From Kineosporia corallincola (lineage in GTDB: Bacteria > Actinomycetota > Actinomycetes > Actinomycetales > Kineosporiaceae), in the NCBI RefSeq assembly GCF_018499875.1, contig NZ_JAHBAY010000004.1, positions 310,001-374,000 of the forward strand: a DNA stretch of 64,000 nucleotides. Reading direction: 5' to 3'. Positions 8,389 through 17,280 of the stretch are shown in pieces. Made by a program: the position numbers and the translations under genes. Positions within the stretch are counted from its first letter, which is position 1; every line of letters starts with the position of its first letter. The notes under the pieces were generated by a model that ran no database searches, was not told where the DNA came from, and saw nothing but the letters and a program-made list of their open reading frames with translations.

Positions 8389-11300
8389 GTGCTGAGGCTC
8401 CTGGTCCGCCGGGCCAGGGCCTCCTGGCCCCTGCTCGCCGCCGTGGTGGCGGTCGTCACCGTCGGCGCCACCCTGCTCGGCGTCTCCGCCCGGCTGCTGA
8501 CGGTCTCGGCCGACCGTGCGCTCACCGTCGGCCTCTCGCGTGCCGATCCGCAGGACGCCGAGGTGATCGCCTACCTCAGCGACCTGACCAACGAGAACGC
8601 GCAGCAGGCGGCCGAACTCACGCAGAACCTGCTCGGCGACGCGGTGAGCCCGCTGGGCCCCGGGGTCAGCCGGGTGCGGGCGTCGAGCACGATGCGCCGG
8701 GTCGAGGACCGCGGAAACACCCCGCAGGCCGCCTATCTCACCGGACTCGACGACCTGACCGCCGCCGCCCGGCTGATCGAGGGGGCCTGGCCCAGCACGA
8801 CCGCCACCGGCCCGTTGCAGACCGTCGTGCTCGAATCCACCGCCCGCGCCATGCGTCTGGAGCCGGGCAGCCGCGTGCACCTGGGGGCGCAGGTCGCCGC
8901 CGGCGACCGGGACCGGGTGGACAGCACCGACCTGCTGGTCACCGGCATCGTCGCGCCGCTGCCCGAGGCCGGCTGGGACCGCGACCCACTGGCCGCCGCC
9001 GGCTCGGAAGCCGCACTGCGCCTGGGCTTCCACACCACCTTCCGGGCCTACGGGCCGTTCGTGACCGACCTGCCCACGCTCTGGCGCAGCGGCCTGATGC
9101 TCGACCGGATGCAGGTGGCCACCGCCCCCGACCTGACGAACCCGCCGGGCGCGGCCCTCGACCAGGTGGTCACCCGGCTGGCCACCGCCGACCGGCGTCT
9201 GGGCGACCAGCTCGAAGGCCTCACCGAGAACCAGCGGGTGGCCTCCGGCCTGCCCGCGACCCTGGCCCGCGCCCGCACCCAGCAGGCCGTGACCCGGTCC
9301 ACCGTGCTGGTCGTGGTGCTGCTCGGCACCCTACTCACCGCCACGGCCCTGGCCCTGGCCGGGCGGCTGGTCACCCGCTCGCGCGGCACCCAGACCGCCC
9401 TGCTCTCGACCCTCGGCGCGGGCCGCGGCCAGCTGCTGCTCCTGGCCGTGGGCGAGGCGCTGGGACTGGCGCTGGTGGCGTCGGTGATCGCCGTGCCGGC
9501 CTCGTCACTGGTGCACGCCGCCCTCACCCACCTGCCCGCCCTGGAGCAGGCCGGGCTGGCCGCGGGCCCGGGCGTGAGCCCGGCGCAGGTGGCGGTGATC
9601 CTGGCCGGTGCGGTGGTGCTGGCCCTCGTGCTGCTGCTGCCGGTGCTCCAGGCCGATCCGGCGCGGGTGGAGGGAACCCGCGGCGGTGCGGGCGTGCTGG
9701 TGCGCTCCGGCGCCGACCTGGCCCTGGTCGCGCTCGCGGCGGTGGGCTGGTGGCAGCTGAGGGTGCAGCCGGTCTCCGGTGAGGGCGTCGACCTGGTGCG
9801 GATCCTGGCGCCGGGGGTGTTCCTGCTGGCCGGGTCGGCACTGACGGTGCGCCTGACCGGGCTGCCGCTGCGGCTGGCCGACCGGCTGGCCCGGCGCTCC
9901 ACCCGGCTGGTGCTGCCGCTGGCGGCCTTCGAGGCGGCCCGCCGTCCACAGGCGACCGCTGCCGCGCTGCTGCTCGTCCTGGCCGTCGCGGCAGGCACTT
10001 TCGGCCTGGCGTTCGGGGCCACGTGGCAGCGGTCGCAGGCCGATCAGGCGGACCTGGTGGTGGGCACCGACGTGAGCGTGGCCCTGGCCGGGTCGGTGCA
10101 GACCGGGCAGGGGCCCGCCCTGGCCGCGGCGACCGGCGGCACGGTGTCGCCGGTGCTGGACCGCGATGTGCCGGTGGGACAGTGGATCGGCGGCGCCGGG
10201 GACCCGCCGCACCTGGTGGCTCTGGACGCGTCACAGGCCGGAACCCTGTTGCGGGGGCGGCTTCCCGGGGCGTCCTGGGAGCAGATCGGCGCCGGGCTGA
10301 CCGCCGGCTCGGCAACCGTCTCCTCCGTGGTCCTGGGCGGGCAGGGCACGGTCGAGATGTCCGGGACCGCCGACGCCGGACCGCCGATGCTCGTCACGCC
10401 CCGGCTGGTGATCGAGGACGGCTCCGGCGTGCGCAGTGCCTGTGTGCTACCGACCGTGCTGCTCGACGGCACGACGCACGAGCTGGGCCTCTGCGACGCC
10501 CTGCCCGAGGGCGCGCGCGTGGTGGCGATGACGGTGGACGCCGGGCTGGACCCCGCCACCGCCCCGCCCGCCGACGAGGTGACACCCGGGAACGCGCGTC
10601 TGGAGCTGTCTTTCCGGATCCCCGGTAGCGCCGACGGCGGGGAGTGGACGGCGTCGAACTACGGTGGTGAAACCGGTGCCCGGGTCTCCGGTGTCTCGGG
10701 CGAGGTCGAGAGCAGCGGTGACGGCGTCGTCCTCGAACTGACGGCGACGGTGCCGGTGATCGACCTGGCGTATGCGGACGGGCGCCTGGTGATGACCGGG
10801 TTCGAACCGCCCGAGGTGGTGCCGGTGGCGGTGTCACAGGAGTTCGCCGATGTGCTGGGGGCCGCGCCCGGTGATCGCTTCGACGTCTCGTTCGGCCTGT
10901 CGTCGGTGCCCGTGCGGGTGACGGCGGTGGTGCCGGACGTGCCCTCGGCGCCCGGGCGCGGGGCGATGCTCGCCGACATCGACACGCTCGGAAGGGCCCT
11001 GATCGCCCGCGGCGACCTGGCCGCGCCGGGCAACACCTGGTGGGTGGCGCGGGCCACCGATCCGGGAGCCGTCCGGACACTCGGTCTGGGCAAGGTGACG
11101 ACGAGGGACGCCGTGTACCAGGAACTTTCGAAGGGGCCACTGCGGGCCGGGGTGCCCGCGGCGCTGTTCCTGCTGGTGCCGGCCGTGCTGCTGCTGGCGC
11201 TCGGCGGGCTGACCCTGCACATCGTCTCGGACCTGCGGGTGCGCGCCGGGCAGACGGACCGGCTGCGGGCGCTCGGGCTGCCCCGGCGCACCGTGCGCGG

Positions 11301-11541
11301 CCTGCTGCTGGCCCAGCACGGCGGGCTGCTGGTGCTGCTGGTGGCCGCCGGTGCCGTGGTCGGGGCGGTGGCGACCCGGCTGGTCGGTCCACTGCTGATC
11401 CGCTCCGACCTGGGTGCCCCGCCGATCCCGGGGCCGCTGGTGGTCTGGCCCTGGTTCCCCGAAACCGTATTGGTGTTCGGACTTCTCGCGGCCTGCCTGG
11501 TCGTGGTCCGGGCGGTCGCCCAGGCGCAGGTGCGCCGATGA
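8389..11541 (+). CDS. Large FtsX/MacB-like ABC permease
   Basis: A 1050-residue membrane protein. One transmembrane helix lies near residues 13-35 (LLAAVVAVVTVGATLLG), followed by a large extracytoplasmic domain to about 300. Three FtsX-type helices (about 304-425), further helices around 440-545, a second extracytoplasmic domain (about 550-910) and three C-terminal helices follow (FLLVPAVLLLALGG onward). This duplicated FtsX architecture is known for macrolide-export-like and lipoprotein permeases. GTG 8389 is chosen because it follows the ATPase stop by 7 bp and directly precedes the basic RLLVRRARA of the first helix; a nearby ATG (8381) is out of frame. The stop overlaps the next start (ATGA). 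Confidence 0.88.
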   Translation: MLRLLVRRARASWPLLAAVVAVVTVGATLLGVSARLLTVSADRALTVGLSRADPQDAEVIAYLSDLTNENAQQAAELTQNLLGDAVSPLGPGVSRVRASSTMRRVEDRGNTPQAAYLTGLDDLTAAARLIEGAWPSTTATGPLQTVVLESTARAMRLEPGSRVHLGAQVAAGDRDRVDSTDLLVTGIVAPLPEAGWDRDPLAAAGSEAALRLGFHTTFRAYGPFVTDLPTLWRSGLMLDRMQVATAPDLTNPPGAALDQVVTRLATADRRLGDQLEGLTENQRVASGLPATLARARTQQAVTRSTVLVVVLLGTLLTATALALAGRLVTRSRGTQTALLSTLGAGRGQLLLLAVGEALGLALVASVIAVPASSLVHAALTHLPALEQAGLAAGPGVSPAQVAVILAGAVVLALVLLLPVLQADPARVEGTRGGAGVLVRSGADLALVALAAVGWWQLRVQPVSGEGVDLVRILAPGVFLLAGSALTVRLTGLPLRLADRLARRSTRLVLPLAAFEAARRPQATAAALLLVLAVAAGTFGLAFGATWQRSQADQADLVVGTDVSVALAGSVQTGQGPALAAATGGTVSPVLDRDVPVGQWIGGAGDPPHLVALDASQAGTLLRGRLPGASWEQIGAGLTAGSATVSSVVLGGQGTVEMSGTADAGPPMLVTPRLVIEDGSGVRSACVLPTVLLDGTTHELGLCDALPEGARVVAMTVDAGLDPATAPPADEVTPGNARLELSFRIPGSADGGEWTASNYGGETGARVSGVSGEVESSGDGVVLELTATVPVIDLAYADGRLVMTGFEPPEVVPVAVSQEFADVLGAAPGDRFDVSFGLSSVPVRVTAVVPDVPSAPGRGAMLADIDTLGRALIARGDLAAPGNTWWVARATDPGAVRTLGLGKVTTRDAVYQELSKGPLRAGVPAALFLLVPAVLLLALGGLTLHIVSDLRVRAGQTDRLRALGLPRRTVRGLLLAQHGGLLVLLVAAGAVVGAVATRLVGPLLIRSDLGAPPIPGPLVVWPWFPETVLVFGLLAACLVVVRAVAQAQVRR

Positions 11542-13676
11542 TCCACGGTCCCAGCGTGAGGGGACGGGCTCGCGCCGACCGCGGCCCGCTGCTGCTCACC
11601 GCCCTGGTGGTGTTCCTCGCCGTGCTGATCACGGCCGGTGTGCCGCCGCTGCTGCGCACCCGCGGCGACCGGGCAGTGGCCGAGGTGGTGCAAGGGGCCG
11701 GGGGTGACGCGGACCTGACCGCGTCGGTGACCTTCGACCCGGAGAGCCCGGCCTATCCCCGGGCCCGCATCGACTCCTCGGCCGAGATCGTCGACGGGTA
11801 CTACGAAAACGCCCTGCGCTACCTGGATCCCTCGCTGGAGAAGGTCTTCGGCTCGCCGGTGGCGTCGGTCGGCTCGGGCGATCTCCAGGTCACCTCCGGC
11901 ACCACCCCGGGGCTGAACATGCGCCTGGTCTATGCCGACTCGCCCCGGGACGAGGACCACGGCCCGGCGGTGACCTGGGTGGCCGGCGAAGCACCGGGGG
12001 CCGGCCAGGGCTCCGCCCGCACCAGCGACGCGCCCTGGCCGGTGCAGGTGGGCCTGTCCGAGGCCACGGCGAAGCTGCTCGGGGCCGGCCCGGGCGACAC
12101 GATCTCGGCCCAGGACTACGACAAGGCGCCGATCGAGGTGCACGTCAGCGGCGTGTACCGGGCGCGGCGCGGCACCGACGACGTCTGGCGCACCGAGCCG
12201 GAACTGCTGGCCCCGCGCACGGTCACGGACACCCGGGGCCTCACCACGAGCTACTTCTCCGTGCTGATGACCGGCGAGTCGCTGCCGGACGGGCGCCTGG
12301 CCACGGACCCCTACAGCGGGCTCTTCGTGAACCTGGAGTTCCTGCCCGACCCCGCCCTGGTCACCCGGGACAGCGCCCCGGCCCTGATCGACGCGCTGGT
12401 GCAGCTGGAGGCGGGCACCAAGGCCTACCAGATCGACGGTCCGCCAGTCATTTTCGGCACCGGCCTGGACACCCTGCTCCAGCGCCTGCTGAATCAGATC
12501 GCGGTGGCGACCGCCCTGGCGGCCGTGCTGCTGAGCGCCCTGCTGGTGGCTGTCGCGCTGGCCCTGCTGCTGACCGCCGATCTGCTCGCCCGCCGCCGGG
12601 CCGGGGTGCTCACCGGTCTGCGCCGGCGGGGCGCGTCGCTGCCGGGGCTGGGCGCCGAGCTGGCGGTGGAGTCCCTGGCGGTCGCCGGGATCGCCGGTGG
12701 CGCGGGGCTGGCGGTGGCGTGGTGGCTGACCGGGTCGCTCTCGCTGTCGTGGGTCTGGCCGGTGCTGCTGGTCGCGGTGCTCGGCGCACCGGTCGCGGCG
12801 GTGTCCGAGGCGGCGCGGGCCACACCCCGGAAGGCCGCTCCCGCCAACCGTTCCGCGCGGCGCACCCTCGCCGTCACCCGGCAGTTGCGCCGGATCACGA
12901 TCGAGGTGGCGATCGTGCTGGCGGCCGCGGCCGCCGGCACCGCCCTGGCCCAGCGCGGGGTGACGGCGAACGACGTGCTGCCCGCCGTGGCCCCGTCGCT
13001 GGTCGCGGTGACCGGGGGAGTGCTGGTGCTGCGCCTGCTCCCGGTGCTGTTGCGGCTGTTCCTGCGGCTGGGCAACCGGTTCCGCGGGGCCCTGCCGCTG
13101 CTGGCCGCCGGCCGGGCCGCGGCCACGGTGTCCCGGCCGCTGCCGATGGTGCTGATCGTGACCTCGGTGTCGCTGGGGGTTTTCGCGCTGGCGGTGCGGG
13201 CGACCGCTTCCGGCCCCGGGCGGCCGGCCGACGACGCGCACCCGCTGCCCCCGGCCCTCGCCGACGGTCTGCGTGACCTGGCCCTGACCTGTGGCCTGCT
13301 GCTGTTCCTGCTGGCCGGGCTGGCGGTCGCGCTCGGCACCTTCGCCGGTGCCGGTGACCGGGCCGAGACCTTTGCCCGGCTGCGGACTCTCGGCATGACC
13401 CCGGCCGCCACCCGGCGCATCGCCCTGGGAGAACTGCTGCCCGTGGCCGTGATCGGCGGCGTGGTGGGCTGGGCACTCGGGCGGGTGCTGGCCTCCGAGG
13501 CGATCGGCCTGCTCTCGCTGAAGATGCTGAACGACCTGCCCGCCGACCCGGCGCTGGTGGTGCCGGCCGTCACCTACCTGCCGATCATGCTGCTGCCCGC
13601 GGCGGTGGTGGTGCTGGTGCTGGCCGAGTCGTCGGTGCGTCGCCGGGAACGCCTCGGCCAGGTACTACGGGCCTGA
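11538..13676 (+). CDS. FtsX/MacB-like ABC permease, second of pair
   Basis: A 712-residue permease. The N-terminal helix (LLLTALVVFLAVLITAGVPPLL) is followed by a large extracytoplasmic domain (about 45-310). Helices around 320-345 (VATALAAVLLSALLVAVALALLL), a middle group near 390-420 and about 470-500, and a C-terminal FtsX set ending in LLPAAVVVLVLAESSVRRRERLG complete it. The ATG overlaps the stop of the first permease by 4 bp. A longer open frame to 11040 lies inside that permease gene and is not a family match. The last 12 bp overlap the convergent acetyltransferase gene. Partner of the two ATPases upstream; cargo unknown. Confidence 0.87.
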   Translation: MIHGPSVRGRARADRGPLLLTALVVFLAVLITAGVPPLLRTRGDRAVAEVVQGAGGDADLTASVTFDPESPAYPRARIDSSAEIVDGYYENALRYLDPSLEKVFGSPVASVGSGDLQVTSGTTPGLNMRLVYADSPRDEDHGPAVTWVAGEAPGAGQGSARTSDAPWPVQVGLSEATAKLLGAGPGDTISAQDYDKAPIEVHVSGVYRARRGTDDVWRTEPELLAPRTVTDTRGLTTSYFSVLMTGESLPDGRLATDPYSGLFVNLEFLPDPALVTRDSAPALIDALVQLEAGTKAYQIDGPPVIFGTGLDTLLQRLLNQIAVATALAAVLLSALLVAVALALLLTADLLARRRAGVLTGLRRRGASLPGLGAELAVESLAVAGIAGGAGLAVAWWLTGSLSLSWVWPVLLVAVLGAPVAAVSEAARATPRKAAPANRSARRTLAVTRQLRRITIEVAIVLAAAAAGTALAQRGVTANDVLPAVAPSLVAVTGGVLVLRLLPVLLRLFLRLGNRFRGALPLLAAGRAAATVSRPLPMVLIVTSVSLGVFALAVRATASGPGRPADDAHPLPPALADGLRDLALTCGLLLFLLAGLAVALGTFAGAGDRAETFARLRTLGMTPAATRRIALGELLPVAVIGGVVGWALGRVLASEAIGLLSLKMLNDLPADPALVVPAVTYLPIMLLPAAVVVLVLAESSVRRRERLGQVLRA

Positions 13677-14186
13677 ATCACCCGGCCGCCCTGGCCGCGG
13701 CAGCGGGTCGAGCAGGTAGGTCTGCCCCACCAGGTCCACCCCGAAGAGGTGCTGCGGGGTTTCGTCCATCAGAGCGAAACCTCGTGCAAGATAAAGTTTT
13801 CGGGCCGAGACCAGAGAGTCGGTCGTCCACAGTCGTAGCCGGGCGTACCCGGCCTCGCGGGCGAACCGCACGCAGGTGTCGATCAGCTTGCCGCCCAGCC
13901 CGTGGCCCCGCGCCGCCGGGTCCACCAGCAGGGTGCGCAGAACGGCGGTATCCGTTTCGCCGGCCCTGTCGCCGGCCATGCAGAACACCGAACCGGTGCG
14001 CTGCCCGTCCAGTTCGGCGATCCAGGCGTTCTCCCGTGTCGGATCCCGGTCGCGTGCATAACCCGCCACGATGCCGGCCACCAGGGTCTCGAAACCGCTG
14101 TCCCAGCCGAACTCCCGGGCATACATCTCGCCGTGCGCCTGGATCACCCAGCCCAGATCGCCCGGGCGTCCCAGTTCGCGGATCAT
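13665..14186 (-). CDS. GNAT family N-acetyltransferase
   Basis: A 173-residue acetyl-CoA-dependent acetyltransferase. The V/I-x-x-x-x-R/Q-x-x-G/A acetyl-CoA loop is seen as TLLVDPAARGHGLGGKL (motif A). Motif B is LYLARGFALMDE. The N-terminal IRELGRPGDLGWVIQAHGEMYAREFGW is close to the GNAT halves found fused to MarR regulators, but no MarR domain is present. Its start is 51 bp from the divergent TetR gene and the gap holds a perfect-armed palindrome (14204-14225), so it is probably controlled by that regulator. It overlaps the preceding permease gene tail-to-tail. Confidence 0.85.
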   Translation of the reverse strand: MIRELGRPGDLGWVIQAHGEMYAREFGWDSGFETLVAGIVAGYARDRDPTRENAWIAELDGQRTGSVFCMAGDRAGETDTAVLRTLLVDPAARGHGLGGKLIDTCVRFAREAGYARLRLWTTDSLVSARKLYLARGFALMDETPQHLFGVDLVGQTYLLDPLPRPGRPGDSGP

Positions 14187-14203
14187 CTCGTCTCCTCGAG
14201 CTC

Positions 14204-14225
14204 GACTGAAACAGTTGTTTCAGTC
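14204..14225. promoter_or_regulatory. Palindromic TetR operator between divergent genes
   Basis: GACTGAAACA-GT-TGTTTCAGTC: two perfect 10-bp arms around a 2-bp centre. It lies 17 bp upstream of the acetyltransferase start and 12 bp upstream of the TetR start, where it would block both promoters. Confidence 0.82.
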
Positions 14226-14237
14226 AATACTAGCCAT

Positions 14238-14819
14238 GTGCCGGACAGTCGCAAGGACCAGTTGCTCGAACTCACCCACGACTACGTGCGGCAGCACGGT
14301 CTGGCCGACCTGTCGCTGCGCCCGCTGGCCGCCGCGGTCGGGTCCAGCCCACGCGTGCTGCTGTTCCTGTTCGGGAGCAAGGACGGCCTGGTCAAGGCCC
14401 TGCTGGAACGGGCCCGCGACGACGAACTGCGGCTGCTGCGAACACTTCCCGAGGCCGGCCTGATCGACACCGCGCACCTGCTGTGGGGGTGGCTGCGCGA
14501 TCCGGGGCACCGCGGGTCGGTCACGCTCTGGGCCGAGGCGTACGCCCGGTCGCTGGTGGCCCGCGACGAGGTCTGGGCCGGCTTCGCCGAGCGAACGGTG
14601 AACGACTGGCTGGGTTTCCTGGCCGCGCGTCAGGACGATTCCGAACGGGGGACGACGCGGGCCCTCGCCGTCCGTACCGCTGTTCTGATGGCCCTGCGCG
14701 GTGCTCTGCTCGACCTGCTGGCCACCGGGGACGACGAACGGGTCACCGCCGCTCTGGAGTGCACCCTCCACGGGCTCGCGGGTGGAGCGTCGTCCCCCCG
14801 TGGTTCGATGGACGCCTGA
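14238..14819 (+). CDS. TetR family transcriptional regulator
   Basis: A 193-residue repressor. The N-terminal helix-turn-helix spans about 8-55 (DQLLELTHDYVRQHGLADLSLR, then VGSSPRVLLFLFGSKDGLVKALLE), with the family's terminal F-x-x-K-D-x-L feature. The rest is a helical ligand-binding domain. GTG 14238 is chosen because the frame extending to 13902 runs through the operator and the divergent acetyltransferase gene. The palindrome at 14204-14225 is its likely operator, implying autorepression and control of the acetyltransferase. Ligand unknown. Confidence 0.85.
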   Translation: MPDSRKDQLLELTHDYVRQHGLADLSLRPLAAAVGSSPRVLLFLFGSKDGLVKALLERARDDELRLLRTLPEAGLIDTAHLLWGWLRDPGHRGSVTLWAEAYARSLVARDEVWAGFAERTVNDWLGFLAARQDDSERGTTRALAVRTAVLMALRGALLDLLATGDDERVTAALECTLHGLAGGASSPRGSMDA

Positions 14820-14838
14820 CCGGGGGAGGAGCAGGCGC

Positions 14839-15171
14839 ATGGCATGGTTCATCACGATCGGGTACGGCGACCAGGAGGGCTACGACCGCACGGAACCGGC
14901 CGTGCGGGAGGCGGCCCACGCCCACGACGCCCGGCTGGCCGGGGGCGGCGTGCGGATGGGCGTGGCCGGTGCCCCGGTGCAGGTACGCAACCACGATGCC
15001 ACCGGGCCCCTCGTGCGTCCCGGCGCGTATCTGACGTCGGGCCTGCCGGTCGCCGGGTTCGCGGTGATCGAGGCGGATTCGATCGAGCAGGCCGTGGAGA
15101 TGGTGGCGGGCACCCCGTGCGCCGTCGCCCACGGGGTGGTGGAGGTCTGGCCGGTGCTGTCCGCGCCGTAG
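14839..15171 (+). CDS. YCII-like small protein
   Basis: A 110-residue protein starting MAWFITIGYGDQEGYDRT at an ATG preceded by GGAGGAG. The small alpha/beta fold with ATGPLVRPGAYLTSGLPVAGFAVIEADSIEQAVEMV resembles YCII-related domains (ferredoxin-like dimers, sometimes fused to other enzymes or sigma factors). The weak point is the N-terminal half, which is less typical. No function is assigned. It lies 19 bp after the TetR gene and 9 bp before the next small gene, so these three may be one transcript. Confidence 0.65.
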   Translation: MAWFITIGYGDQEGYDRTEPAVREAAHAHDARLAGGGVRMGVAGAPVQVRNHDATGPLVRPGAYLTSGLPVAGFAVIEADSIEQAVEMVAGTPCAVAHGVVEVWPVLSAP

Positions 15172-15180
15172 GGTTCGGCC

Positions 15181-15519
15181 ATGCTGACCGGCACGATGAT
15201 CATGCAGAGCCTGCGGACGGGTGCCACCCTGGACGCTGCTGGGCTCGTCTTCACCCGGCTGGAGCGGATCGGGAACGGCTGGGTGCTGGGGTATTTCACC
15301 TCCGCGACGATCGATCCCGGTGATCTGGCCGGACGGTTCGCCGAGGTGCTCGACGCACCCGGCTGGTACGCCGACCTGCACGACGACGAGCATCACTGGG
15401 TGATCTACCCGGGCCGGGTGTTCCGCTACCGCCGCGACGACCCGCACGGCCGCGTCCCGGCTGTGGCCCACGGCCTGGCCGTGGGAGTGCCCGCGGAGCA
15501 ACTGGACTGGGAGGACTGA
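15181..15519 (+). CDS. Conserved hypothetical protein
   Basis: A 112-residue protein that I do not recognise beyond a general resemblance to small actinobacterial hypotheticals. It is rich in Trp and acidic residues, with a run LDAPGWYADLHDDEHHWVIYPGR read across about residues 58-80 and an ending GVPAEQLDWED. No signal peptide or membrane segment. ATGs at 15196 and 15202 are alternative starts. It follows the YCII-like gene by 9 bp. Confidence 0.6.
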   Translation: MLTGTMIMQSLRTGATLDAAGLVFTRLERIGNGWVLGYFTSATIDPGDLAGRFAEVLDAPGWYADLHDDEHHWVIYPGRVFRYRRDDPHGRVPAVAHGLAVGVPAEQLDWED

Positions 15520-15564
15520 CCGCTTCGGGGAGCGCGCCCGGGTGGATTCGTGCATGCTCTGGCC

Positions 15565-16491
15565 ATGGCAGCTCAGGGCACCGCGGTCGTGTTCACCCCT
15601 TCGCCCCTGCTCACCGTGACCATCGAGGGGCAGCCCGACGGCACGCCGGAGATCCACGTGCACGGTGGCGGGCAGGGCGTCTGGATCGCGCGGATGATGG
15701 CGTCGCTGGGGGCGCAGGTGCGGCTCACCGGGCCGTTCGGCGGGGAGAGCGGTGAGGTGCTGCGGCCCCTGATCGAGCGCGAGGGCATCATCCCCCGACC
15801 GCTGGAGGTGCCGTACACCAACGGCGCCTACGTGCACGACCGGCGTGAGGGCGAGCGCGAGGTGGTCGCCACGCACGTCCCGCCCACCCTGGAACGTCAC
15901 GACCACGACCACCTGTACGACCTGACGCTGGTCGAGGGGCTGGAGGCGTCGGTGGTGGTGCTCGGCGGGCCGGACGGCGAGAACGTGGTGGAGCCCGAGA
16001 CCTACCGGCGGCTGGCGGCAGACCTGACGGCGCACGGGATTCCGGTGGTGGTGGACCTGTCGGGTGACTACCTGAAGGCCGCCGTCGAGGGCGGCGTGCA
16101 CCTGCTCAAGGTGAGTCACGAAGAACTGATGGACGACGGACTGGCCACCTCGGAAGAGCCCGGCGAACTGCTGCGGGCCGCCGGTGAGCTGCGGGCGGCC
16201 GGGGCGGCGAACGTGGTCGTGTCCAGAGCCGGCGAACCTGCCCTGGCCCTGCTCGGAGACCGGGCCGTGAGCGTGGAGACGCCGTCGTTCGAGCGGGCCG
16301 ACCACCGCGGGGCGGGCGACTCGATGACGGCCGGGCTGGCCGTCGGCACCGCCACCGGCCTGCCCCTGGACCAGGCCCTGATGCTGGGCGCGGCGGCGGG
16401 CACGCTGAACACCACCCGGCACGGCCTGGCCACCGGCGAGCGTGAGCTGATCGAGCGGCTGCGCGAGCGGGTGACCCTGAGCGACCTGTGA
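15565..16491 (+). CDS. PfkB family sugar kinase (1-phosphofructokinase-like)
   Basis: A 308-residue ribokinase-fold kinase. The N-terminal glycine motif is GGGQGVWIARMMASLG, which in 1-phosphofructokinases and tagatose-6-phosphate kinases reads GGKGxNVA; the usual Asn is replaced here. The C-terminal signature DHRGAGDSMTAGLAVG provides the anion hole and catalytic aspartate, with the SM variant seen in LacC/FruK. It phosphorylates a sugar or sugar phosphate, identity unknown. ATG 15565 is preferred over an in-frame GTG at 15550. SurE follows 22 bp downstream, suggesting a shared role in phospho-metabolite turnover. Confidence 0.82.
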   Translation: MAAQGTAVVFTPSPLLTVTIEGQPDGTPEIHVHGGGQGVWIARMMASLGAQVRLTGPFGGESGEVLRPLIEREGIIPRPLEVPYTNGAYVHDRREGEREVVATHVPPTLERHDHDHLYDLTLVEGLEASVVVLGGPDGENVVEPETYRRLAADLTAHGIPVVVDLSGDYLKAAVEGGVHLLKVSHEELMDDGLATSEEPGELLRAAGELRAAGAANVVVSRAGEPALALLGDRAVSVETPSFERADHRGAGDSMTAGLAVGTATGLPLDQALMLGAAAGTLNTTRHGLATGERELIERLRERVTLSDL

Positions 16492-16513
16492 ATGAGAGCG
16501 AGGTGTAACGGTT

Positions 16514-17263
16514 TTGAGGGCACTGATCACGAACGACGACGGAGTGGGCAGCGAGGGCATCATCACGCTGACCGAGGCCGCACTCGCTGCCGGGCTGGAG
16601 GTCACGGTCGCGGCGCCGCACGAGGAGCGCAGCGGCGCCAGTGCCATGCTGTCGGCGCTTGAGGACGACGGAAAGCTGCTCGTCGACCACACCACCGTGG
16701 CCGGCACGGATGCCCTCGCGGTGCACGCGTCGCCGGCGATGATCGTGTTCGTCGCCCTGCGCGGCGCCTTCGGCGAGCCGCCCGACATCGTGCTGTCGGG
16801 CGTCAATCACGGACCGAACACCGGCCAGGCGGTGCTGCACTCGGGCACGGTCGGGGCCGGGCTGACCGCGGTGTCGCAGGGACTGCCGGCGCTGGCGGTG
16901 TCGTTGACCGGGTCCCGCCCCACCCGGTTCGACACCGCCCGCGTCGCCACCGACCAGGCGCTGGGCTGGTTCCTCCAGAATCTCGGCAGTGCGTACGTGC
17001 TCAACGTGAACGTGCCCGACATCCCGCCGGGCGAACTGCGTGGCCTGAAACCCGCCACGCCTGCCTCGTTCGGCGCGGTCCAGGCCGAGATCGGCGAGGC
17101 CGGAGAGGGATTCGTCACCGCGACGTTCCACGAGATCGGTGACCGGCCCGACCCCGGCACCGATGTGGCGCTGCTCCAGGAGGGCTGGGCGACGGCCACG
17201 GCCCTGCGCCCGCCGATCGTGGCCGACGCGGTGGATCTGGCCGGGATCTCCTCGGGCCGGTAG
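16514..17263 (+). CDS. surE: 5'/3'-nucleotidase SurE
   Basis: A 249-residue metal-dependent survival phosphatase that dephosphorylates nucleoside monophosphates. The start motif RALITNDDGVGSEGI has the Asp-Asp pair at residues 8-9. APHEERSGAS contributes the metal-binding serine, and SGVNHGPNTG the conserved asparagine; all are intact. The start is a TTG at 16514, two residues before the beta-strand, with GAGCGAGG upstream. It probably forms an operon with the PfkB kinase and ends convergently 17 bp from the next gene. Confidence 0.88.
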   Translation: MRALITNDDGVGSEGIITLTEAALAAGLEVTVAAPHEERSGASAMLSALEDDGKLLVDHTTVAGTDALAVHASPAMIVFVALRGAFGEPPDIVLSGVNHGPNTGQAVLHSGTVGAGLTAVSQGLPALAVSLTGSRPTRFDTARVATDQALGWFLQNLGSAYVLNVNVPDIPPGELRGLKPATPASFGAVQAEIGEAGEGFVTATFHEIGDRPDPGTDVALLQEGWATATALRPPIVADAVDLAGISSGR

Positions 17264-17280
17264 TTCTCGGACCGGCGACG

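Noticed and set aside
11040-11537. An N-terminal extension of the second permease
   Set aside because: The frame is open but lies wholly inside the first permease gene. The ATG at 11538 overlaps the stop (ATGA) and directly precedes the signal-anchor helix.
10659-13241. An 860-codon minus-strand frame in the permease genes
   Set aside because: Shadow of two membrane proteins with clear helices; the frame has no hydrophobic or catalytic pattern.
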